Assembly: GCA_964626385.1 (NCBI GenBank)
Contig: CAZVEO010000017.1
Location: forward strand, 1-29,473
Reading direction: 5' to 3'
Length of the DNA: 29,473 bases
Source: Scybalousia_A sp964626385
Lineage (GTDB): Bacteria > Bacteroidota > Bacteroidia > Bacteroidales > P3
Position numbers and translations under genes: made by a program. The notes below the pieces were generated by a model that was given only the letters and a program-made list of their open reading frames with translations, did no database searches and was not told the origin of the DNA. Shown here one piece after another: positions 1 through 5,930 of this stretch; within the stretch, counting starts at the first letter, position 1, and the number at the start of each line of letters is the position of its first letter.

Positions 1-246
1 AAAAGCAATTTAAAAACGGAAGCACTATAAGATAAATAAACACAAGGTAAAAAAATTTTTCAGTTTTTTCGTAAATACCTATTTAAAAGCAAAAATAAAG
101 AAGTTGTGTTAATTATCAATGAGATAACATTTTTCGAGAGGGTAAAATTGGGCATTTTTCTTGATTTTCAGCATTTTCGAAGAGTTTTTTGAAGAAAAAT
201 TTTTCAAAATTGGGATTTTGCAAAAATGAATCTTCGTTTTATTTCG

Positions 247-284
247 ACGAATCTTCGTTTCGATTTCTCGAAACGAAGATTCGT
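247..284. repeat. 17-bp perfect inverted repeat with TTTC loop
   Basis: The arms at 247-263 and 268-284 are exact reverse complements (outer sequence ACGAATCTTCG, inner TTTCGA). The loop is TTTC on the plus strand, which is GAAA on the minus strand. On the plus strand a TTTTTATT run follows, which resembles an intrinsic terminator, but no gene lies upstream to terminate. The partner hairpin in copy 2 (22025-22062) has the same arms and the opposite loop. Confidence 0.95.
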
Positions 285-353
285 TTTTATTGATTATCAA
301 GTAGTTATAAGGATAAAAATCGTTAATTTTGAGGTAGGTATCTTTTTCTCTTA

Positions 354-385
354 CAAAGTTACGAACATTTTTTGACCTGACCAAA
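354..385 (-). promoter_or_regulatory. Bacteroidota-type promoter inside repeat copy 1
   Basis: On the minus strand TAACTTTG (354-361) matches the Bacteroidota -7 consensus TAnnTTTG. A TTTG box lies at 382-385 with a 20-bp spacer, which is the usual arrangement. Both boxes and the spacing are conserved in repeat copy 2. Transcription would run leftwards through the hairpin at 247-284. No ORF begins downstream in a conserved way, so a non-coding transcript is the simplest product if the promoter is active. Confidence 0.6.
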
Positions 386-437
386 CGCGTGCACACTTTT
401 TATTTGTAACTTATTGATTCTCAGTAAACCGATTTTG

Positions 438-588
438 CACCCACAGGGTGCACCCGCAAGGTGTTCTATAAGGGCAAAGCCATTACTTTTTTTCGATTTT
501 TTATAGGTTAGCATAGGTTATGATAGGTTATTATGGGGTAGCATAAGGGCAAAGCCGCACCCTCAGGGTGTTTTATTGGGGCAAAATC
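438..588 (+). repeat. Short hairpin repeat units and ATAGGTTAGC array, left block
   Basis: Small palindromes occur at 438-450 (CACCC-aca-GGGTG), 451-463 (CACC-cgcaa-GGTG) and 558-570 (CACCC-tca-GGGTG). The second is followed by TTCTATAAGGGCAAAGCC (464-481) and the third by TTTTATTGGGGCAAAATC (571-588). Between them, at 503-550, a degenerate 10-bp tandem repeat reads ATAGGTTAGC, ATAGGTTATG, ATAGGTTATT, ATGGGGTAGC. The same modules recur at 3201-3382 and 22264-22412. No protein is evident, and nothing further was recognised in 589-683. Confidence 0.85.
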
Positions 589-683
589 ATTATTTTTGAT
601 AATATAGCAATTGTTTATAATGAGTTATGATAGTCTATATAACTTATGGCGGTTCTTTTATAAGAGGGAATAATAATTTTTTG

Positions 684-691
684 TAACTTTG
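684..691 (+). promoter_or_regulatory. Promoter -7 box of the restriction-modification gene
   Basis: TAACTTTG matches the Bacteroidota TAnnTTTG box exactly. It lies 25 bp before the ATG at 717, leaving a short A/G-rich leader. The matching upstream box is weak. It is placed between the left repeat block and the gene, so the gene has its own promoter. Confidence 0.6.
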
Positions 692-716
692 CAAAGGAAA
701 AGAAAAAGAGTTGTTT

Positions 717-3221
717 ATGGAAATAAAGAATGCGAGGGAAGAGGAGATAAAGAATGTAGTGGCCAAAGAGTTATTTGGGGCATACGACTGCACAAAGATA
801 ATAGGAAATATAGATTTTTGTGTATGCGCAAAGCCTAATTTGGAAAAAAATCAAATGACTTTGTGGGAGGAGACCATTTCATTGGTATGGGGTGAGGCAA
901 AGCGAGGAGTTAAGGCTGATATTTACGCTTCCTTTGTGCAGTTAATTCTTACCATAGGCAAAGCAAAGACCTTTAACAAGTATGCACCGCCATTGTTTTT
1001 GGTTGCTTTTGATGCTGAAAAGATTGCCTTTGTTAGTTGGGATAAAGTGCAACACGTTTTTTCCATGAATGATTTTAATTGGAACATAACCGCAAGTGAC
1101 CACGAGAGCAAATATTTTAAACTTTTATACTCTCTTATCAAAGAGAACTTGGAAAAAGAAAGTCTGTTATTTTATTATGCCCAAGATAAGAATGAGTTAA
1201 AAGAATTTATAGAGGAAAATTTAAATAATAAAGATTTTGAGGATAGGAAAATTCTTGTAGATAAGAATAATTTTTATTTCATCTATCAAAAATGGTTGGA
1301 AAGAGTAAAACCTACAATATCAATTCCATGGGATGAAGCAAAAAAGAGAGGCATACTTGATGTTGATTTTTATCTTGCTGATTTGATAAGCGAAGAGGAC
1401 AATACCCTTTTGGAAAAACTTAGGGTTGTATTACAATATAGCAAATATAAGTTAAAGGCTGGTAGCGATGGTACATTAGGGGAATTGTTTTTTGAATATG
1501 GTTTTACAGATAGTCAAAGGGCATACAAAAGGTTTTGGAATGTATACGAGCGACCACCAAAGAAAGAATATTGGAATTATATTATAGATAGGCGAGATAT
1601 ACTTATTCCTCAAGATTTTAGAATAAGGAAGGGTGCGTTCTACACTCCGCAAAAATGGGTAGAGTTATCTCAAAAGTATCTTGCTAATGTTTTGGGCGAG
1701 AATTGGCAAGAGGGGTACTATATTTGGGATTGTGCAGCAGGAACGGGCAATTTGTTAAATGGTTTGACTGAAAAATATAGAGTTTATGCTTCTACCTTAG
1801 ATATGGCGGACGTAGATGTTATGCGAGAAAAAATAAAGTCCAATGCGTCCAATCTTTTAGAAGAGCATGTATTTCAATTTGATTTTTTGAATGATGATTT
1901 CAACAAACTACCTTCTTCCTTACAAGAGATAATAAACGATAAGGAAAAACGCAAAAGACTTGTTATTTACATTAACCCTCCCTATGCGGAAGCAGCCACA
2001 AATACAACTATAACTGGTAGTGGAGAACACAAGCCACAAGTATCCAATACTACCATAACCCACCAAAAATATGTAGATATTCTACAGAAAGGTATTAGAG
2101 AACTTTTTGTACAATTTTTAATAAGGATATACAAAGAAATACCGGGTTGCTTGCTTGCAGAATTTTCAACTTTAAAGATACTACAAGCAAGTAACTTTAA
2201 AGATTTTCGCAATGTCTTTAAAGCCGAGTTAAAAAGTCTTTTTCTTGTACCTGCTAAAAGTTTTGATAATGTAAAAGGAGATTTTCCTATAGGTTTTTTT
2301 ATTTGGGATACAAATAAAAAGAAGCAATTTGAAAGCATAACAGCAGAAGTATATGATAAGGATGGAGTTTTTCAAGAGCAAAAGGTAATTAAGAATAAAG
2401 AAAATTTAAAATATCTAAACCAATGGCTCAAATTATATATAGATGAAAAAGGTAAAGAAATAGGTGGAATGTGTTGTATAGGCGCAGATTATCAACAAAA
2501 TGCTCACGTAAATATAGATTTCTTACATAAACTAAAAGGTGCTGGAAATGCTAAAGGAATAGCCAAATTTAGAATAACCCCAAATAATATATTGTTTTCT
2601 TGTATTTATTTTGCTACAAGGCTTTGTGTTGAAGCGACATGGTTAAATAACAGAGACCAGTTTTTTTACCCAAATAACGATTGGAAGAAAGACAAAGAAT
2701 TTCAAAGCGATTGTTTGATTTTTACATTGTTTCATGGTCAGAATAGGATAAGGAGCAAGGAAGGTGTAAATAATTGGATACCATTTAAAGAAAAGGATGT
2801 AAAACCGAGAGAAAGATATAAAAGTCATTTTATGATAGATTTTCTTAATGGCAAAATAAAGCCAAATAAGGAAAAACAGACTTGTATAACAACAAATGAA
2901 ATAACAGAAAAAGATACGATAGATTTTTCTGAACCTATAATAAACAATCTTTCTTTGGAGGCTAAGGAGGTGTTTGATTCAGCCAAAGAGTTATGGAAAT
3001 ATTATCATTCTCAGAAAAATTCCAACGCTGATGCTTCTTTTTATGATATTAGGGAGTATTTTCAAGGTAGGGCTAAGAACGGCAGAATGAATAATAATAG
3101 CACAGACGAAAAATACAACACCTTAATAAACGACCTAAGAGAAAAGCAAAAACTTCTTGCCAAGAAAATCTCCCAAAAAGCCTACGAATACGAATTCCTA
3201 CAGCCCGAGGCTGTTCTATAA
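717..3221 (+). CDS. Single-chain restriction-modification protein (type IIG-like), nuclease plus N6-adenine methylase
   Basis: This 834-residue protein probably both methylates and cleaves DNA. The N-terminus has a PD-(D/E)xK-like signature: D33, then E60-A-K62, followed by a helix with Q75. A methylase core follows, with GAFYTP near 306, SAM-binding motif DCAAGTGN near 337-344 and the catalytic NPPY near 419-422, which is the adenine-N6 type. The remaining ~400 residues would hold the target-recognition part. The ATG at 717 is chosen over the in-frame TTG at 711 because it follows an A/G-rich leader. The last six codons and stop lie within a repeat unit (3201-3231). It stands alone between repeat blocks, and no separate methylase or specificity gene is adjacent, which fits a IIG design. 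An orphan methylase with a dead nuclease is the alternative. Confidence 0.8.
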   Translation: MEIKNAREEEIKNVVAKELFGAYDCTKIIGNIDFCVCAKPNLEKNQMTLWEETISLVWGEAKRGVKADIYASFVQLILTIGKAKTFNKYAPPLFLVAFDAEKIAFVSWDKVQHVFSMNDFNWNITASDHESKYFKLLYSLIKENLEKESLLFYYAQDKNELKEFIEENLNNKDFEDRKILVDKNNFYFIYQKWLERVKPTISIPWDEAKKRGILDVDFYLADLISEEDNTLLEKLRVVLQYSKYKLKAGSDGTLGELFFEYGFTDSQRAYKRFWNVYERPPKKEYWNYIIDRRDILIPQDFRIRKGAFYTPQKWVELSQKYLANVLGENWQEGYYIWDCAAGTGNLLNGLTEKYRVYASTLDMADVDVMREKIKSNASNLLEEHVFQFDFLNDDFNKLPSSLQEIINDKEKRKRLVIYINPPYAEAATNTTITGSGEHKPQVSNTTITHQKYVDILQKGIRELFVQFLIRIYKEIPGCLLAEFSTLKILQASNFKDFRNVFKAELKSLFLVPAKSFDNVKGDFPIGFFIWDTNKKKQFESITAEVYDKDGVFQEQKVIKNKENLKYLNQWLKLYIDEKGKEIGGMCCIGADYQQNAHVNIDFLHKLKGAGNAKGIAKFRITPNNILFSCIYFATRLCVEATWLNNRDQFFYPNNDWKKDKEFQSDCLIFTLFHGQNRIRSKEGVNNWIPFKEKDVKPRERYKSHFMIDFLNGKIKPNKEKQTCITTNEITEKDTIDFSEPIINNLSLEAKEVFDSAKELWKYYHSQKNSNADASFYDIREYFQGRAKNGRMNNNSTDEKYNTLINDLREKQKLLAKKISQKAYEYEFLQPEAVL

Positions 3222-3382
3222 GGGCATGGCCATTACATGAGGGTGTTTTATTAGAGCATAGCCACAGGCACAGCCTGTTCTATTAGGGCATAGCCGTTAA
3301 ACGTGTGGCACCCATAGGTGCTTTATTAGGGCAAATCCTTTTCTTTTTTTTTATAGGTTAGCATAGGTTATGATAGGTTGGT
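3201..3382 (+). repeat. Cluster of four short hairpin repeat units plus ATAGGTTAGC array
   Basis: Units begin with a small palindrome and continue with a conserved tail. CAGCC-cga-GGCTG (3201-3213) is followed by TTCTATAAGGGCATGGCC. A half unit GGGTG (3241-3245) is followed by TTTTATTAGAGCATAGCC. CAGGC-aca-GCCTG (3265-3277) is followed by TTCTATTAGGGCATAGCC. CACC-cata-GGTG (3309-3320) is followed by CTTTATTAGGGCAAATCC. A T-run and three 10-bp units of ATAGGTTAGC type (3353-3382) close the block, in the same order as in the left block. It sits between the convergent restriction-modification and lipoprotein genes and could serve as a terminator for both. Confidence 0.85.
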
Positions 3383-3468
3383 TAAGGTTTTGTAAGAAGG
3401 ACTAAGCCATTACTTTTTTGCAATAGTACCATAATAAACTGAAATTCCTAAACAACTACTCTACTCTT

Positions 3469-4914
3469 TTATCTACGATTTCTTGTGTTGGTAGAGTTAT
3501 TAGTCGTTCTTTTAGCTGAAGAGGAAGAAGTGCTTTTTTGAGTGGAGGTAGACGTGTTACTCTTTCTTATTGTAGTGTTTTGAGTATTTGTGTTACTTCT
3601 TGTTTTGGTACTGCTGTTTCTTATAGAAGAATTTGAGGTGTTTTGTTGAGTTGTGCTTTGAGTATCATTATTTTTTCTTGTTAGTGTTGTGTTAGTAGGT
3701 TTAGAGTTAGTATTATTGTTTTGCGTATTAGTTCTTGTTGGAGTCGTATTCCTTTGATTAGCGTTGGTAGTTTGATTATTATCAGTCCTCATTGGTGTTG
3801 TATTTGTAGAGTTAAGGTTGTTATTTTTAGTGTTAGTTGCTCTTGTCGGAAGTGTAGTTGTGGTTTTTGAGTTAGTTTTTATATTTTTGTCCTTCTCTAT
3901 TTCGTTATTGGTATTTCTTACATTTGTATTACTTCTCTGTATATTAGAGTTGTTGTTATTATTTAGAGTTTCCCTATTAGGAATAGAATTGCGAGTATTT
4001 TGTTTGTTGTCATTATCAGAAGAAGTTGTATTTGTATTAGTCGTTGTTATTCTAACTGGTTTTTGCAATTGAGTATTGCGCATAGTTGTAGTTGAATTTT
4101 TACTGCTCTCTCTGTTACGAGTAATTACAGAATTATCATTCTTTAGGCTTTCTCCACTCAATATTATATTAGGATTATCTTTTTTGAAACCTGTTTCCAT
4201 CTCATTCTCCGAAGGCAAAGTTTCTGTCATAGAATTTTCTTCTGTACTATAATAATCCGAACGATTTATATTTCTAAACCCAGTGCCTGAATTTCTACCC
4301 TTACTACCATTATTAGTTCCTGCATTGCTATGAGATTGATTTCTCATTGTAGAATTGGTAACCTGGTTATATCTCTCATTACTATACCATTGAGAATTAA
4401 GGTTATGATGCGGGTCTTTCCTATAATCGTGGTTGTGTCTTGCACAATAAGCAGCATAATAACCATCATAATAACCATCCCTGTAACCATTAGAATAAGC
4501 AAAATTTGGGTTATAACCATATCTATTGCTCCAACCAAAATTGGTATAATAAAAATATTCCCAATAATCATCACAACCATCTATAACATCCAAAGCATAC
4601 TCCCTCGCAAGCAAAGAATAGTTAATAGCAAGTCTATATTTACCTCTGTTATACAAACTTTGAGCATAATCATTATAATAGACTGCTTTGGAAATTCTAC
4701 TATCTGTCCAATAAGAGTAAAAAGATGATATTTCATAGGCTTGATTTACTATATAAGCAGTTTGTGATATAGTGTGTCTTGCTTGACTTTTTGAATAAGA
4801 ATAAGAAGAGTAAGTCTGTGTATTTCTACTTTCACTATTAACGACAACACAAGAAAACAAAGTTGTCGCACTCATCAAACTTGCAATTCCTAAGGCTAAA
4901 TATCTCGTTTTCAT
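3469..4914 (-). CDS. Putative lipoprotein with Tyr-rich head and Asn/Thr/Ser low-complexity tail
   Basis: The 481-residue product begins with a positively charged, hydrophobic signal sequence ending L-F-S-C22, an acceptable though not ideal lipobox, so a lipid anchor is likely. Residues ~45-115 are helical with repeated Tyr-Ala-Asn patterns (for example YNRGKYRLAINYSLLAREYA) reminiscent of a single TPR-like pair. Residues ~120-165 are Tyr/Gly/His-rich (GYRDGYYDGYYAAY). From ~170 to the C-terminal NRR the protein is almost wholly Asn, Thr, Ser, Arg and Lys, probably disordered. It lies 74 bp downstream of the EamA gene on the same strand and may be read from the tamB transcript or alone. I do not recognise a family. 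The tail composition suggests a surface-exposed, fast-evolving region. Confidence 0.75.
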   Translation of the reverse strand: MKTRYLALGIASLMSATTLFSCVVVNSESRNTQTYSSYSYSKSQARHTISQTAYIVNQAYEISSFYSYWTDSRISKAVYYNDYAQSLYNRGKYRLAINYSLLAREYALDVIDGCDDYWEYFYYTNFGWSNRYGYNPNFAYSNGYRDGYYDGYYAAYCARHNHDYRKDPHHNLNSQWYSNERYNQVTNSTMRNQSHSNAGTNNGSKGRNSGTGFRNINRSDYYSTEENSMTETLPSENEMETGFKKDNPNIILSGESLKNDNSVITRNRESSKNSTTTMRNTQLQKPVRITTTNTNTTSSDNDNKQNTRNSIPNRETLNNNNNSNIQRSNTNVRNTNNEIEKDKNIKTNSKTTTTLPTRATNTKNNNLNSTNTTPMRTDNNQTTNANQRNTTPTRTNTQNNNTNSKPTNTTLTRKNNDTQSTTQQNTSNSSIRNSSTKTRSNTNTQNTTIRKSNTSTSTQKSTSSSSAKRTTNNSTNTRNRR

Positions 4915-4988
4915 AAGGCAAATAATTTTATTGTAGTTTATAATTTATATTCTCTTTATACTTTCATTCAAAATCAATGCCAAATCTC

Positions 4989-5930
4989 CTATTTTATTAT
5001 TTCCTCAATAGATTTTTTGGCTTTTTCTTTTTCTTGTTCTCCTCTGTGAGATTTGGATATGGTTACTATATAGACCCCCGCAAAAATAAGCAAAGCTGCC
5101 AAAATCTTATATATCGTCAATATCTCCATCAATAATATTACGGAAAGCAATGTTGTTACCACGGGTTGAACATAATTATACATAGACAACGTTGTAGGAC
5201 GCAAACGTGCTTGCGCCATTGGAATAAAATTATAATTAACAAAAGTAGCCAAACAAACAACATATGCTATTTCCAAACATGTTTTTGTTGTAAGTATTGA
5301 GTAATCAAAACTCACTACGTCCTTCCATGTAAAAGGTATAATAGCTAAAGAAGAGGTAAGAAACATCCATTTCATTACATTTATAGGGTGATTTCTCTTA
5401 ACCACAGGGCTAAACAAAGTAAGATACAATGCATAAGACACACAGCTAACAAGACAAAATACTATACCCCAAATATTGTTTTTAGGTAAAATAGCCATAT
5501 TCTGAGCCTTGCTAAAAATCAAAATCATTGCTCCCGTTAAGCCACAACAAACCCCTATAATTTTTTTTAAAGACAATGGCTCTTTCAAAAAAATAGCAGC
5601 CATTATCATTGTAAAAATAGGCGTCATACTTATTATTATGGAAGCGTTAGTTGGAGAGGTATAACTAAGTCCCCAAATAAATAAAAATAAGTTGAATACT
5701 ATACCAAACAAAGAAGCAATGCATAAAAGAGGGATGTCTTTTTTATCTGTCTTTGGAGTACGAAAGACAAAAGAAGTTATCCAAAACAATACGGCACAAC
5801 CAACAAATCTAAGAGTGGAAAGAATATTTGGACCAACTACATTTAAAGCATCTTTTGCAAATGGAGTATTTATACCAAAAATAATATTGGTTAAAAGTAT
5901 CAATATATGCCCCTTTACTCTTTCATTCAT
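4989..5930 (-). CDS. EamA/DMT-superfamily transporter
   Basis: A 313-residue inner-membrane protein with about ten hydrophobic segments arranged as two EamA repeats (roughly residues 5-140 and 150-290). Typical features are the N-terminal NIIFGINTPFAKDAL segment, TSPTNASIIISMTPIF near the end of repeat one and SMYNYVQPVVTTLLSVILL in repeat two. Members export small metabolites or amino acids; the substrate cannot be read here. The C-terminal ~20 residues are charged (Lys/Glu). Its start codon overlaps the tamB stop as ATGA, so the two are translationally coupled and co-transcribed. Family assignment is secure, specificity is not. Confidence 0.9.
   Translation of the reverse strand: MNERVKGHILILLTNIIFGINTPFAKDALNVVGPNILSTLRFVGCAVLFWITSFVFRTPKTDKKDIPLLCIASLFGIVFNLFLFIWGLSYTSPTNASIIISMTPIFTMIMAAIFLKEPLSLKKIIGVCCGLTGAMILIFSKAQNMAILPKNNIWGIVFCLVSCVSYALYLTLFSPVVKRNHPINVMKWMFLTSSLAIIPFTWKDVVSFDYSILTTKTCLEIAYVVCLATFVNYNFIPMAQARLRPTTLSMYNYVQPVVTTLLSVILLMEILTIYKILAALLIFAGVYIVTISKSHRGEQEKEKAKKSIEEIIK

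Larger units (their letters stand above)
71..431. repeat. Long intergenic repeat, copy 1
   Basis: This is a ~361 bp non-coding repeat. A diverged copy lies in the same orientation at 21847-22209. Shared anchors in the same order include GTAAATA at the left end, GGCATTTTTCTTGA, AATGAATCTTCG, a 17-bp hairpin, GAGGTAGGTATC, TGACCTGACC, CGCGTGCACAC and CAGTAAACCG at the right end. It contains dyads at 72-85 and 162-170, the large hairpin at 247-284, TGAT/ATCA-type sites near 110-118, 291-299 and 415-423, and a minus-strand promoter at 354-385. No coding sequence is conserved between the copies. It acts either as a structured DNA element or as the template of a small RNA; neither is proven. Confidence 0.9.

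Noticed and set aside
247..300. Intrinsic terminator on the plus strand
   Set aside because: A stem plus T-run is present, but no gene precedes either copy on the plus strand, so the structure is better treated as part of the repeat.
109..396. 95-residue minus-strand reading frame inside long repeat copy 1
   Set aside because: It is not kept open in copy 2, spans the hairpin, and starts upstream of the repeat's own minus-strand promoter box; a chance frame.
71..431. Retron or group II intron RNA
   Set aside because: No reverse transcriptase gene occurs in the window and no intron domain V-like hairpin was recognised.
711..716. TTG start two codons upstream for the restriction-modification gene
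   Set aside because: The ATG at 717 follows directly and fits the leader better.
3201..3382. CRISPR array
   Set aside because: Repeat units vary, spacing is irregular, orientation is mixed elsewhere, and no cas genes are present.
3818..4728. Plus-strand hydrophobic frames opposite the lipoprotein gene
   Set aside because: They are the antisense of Asn/Thr-rich codons, which produce Val/Leu/Ile runs by complementarity.
4915..4925. Promoter box just before the lipoprotein gene (TTATTTG)
   Set aside because: It does not match TAnnTTTG and lies too close to the ATG.
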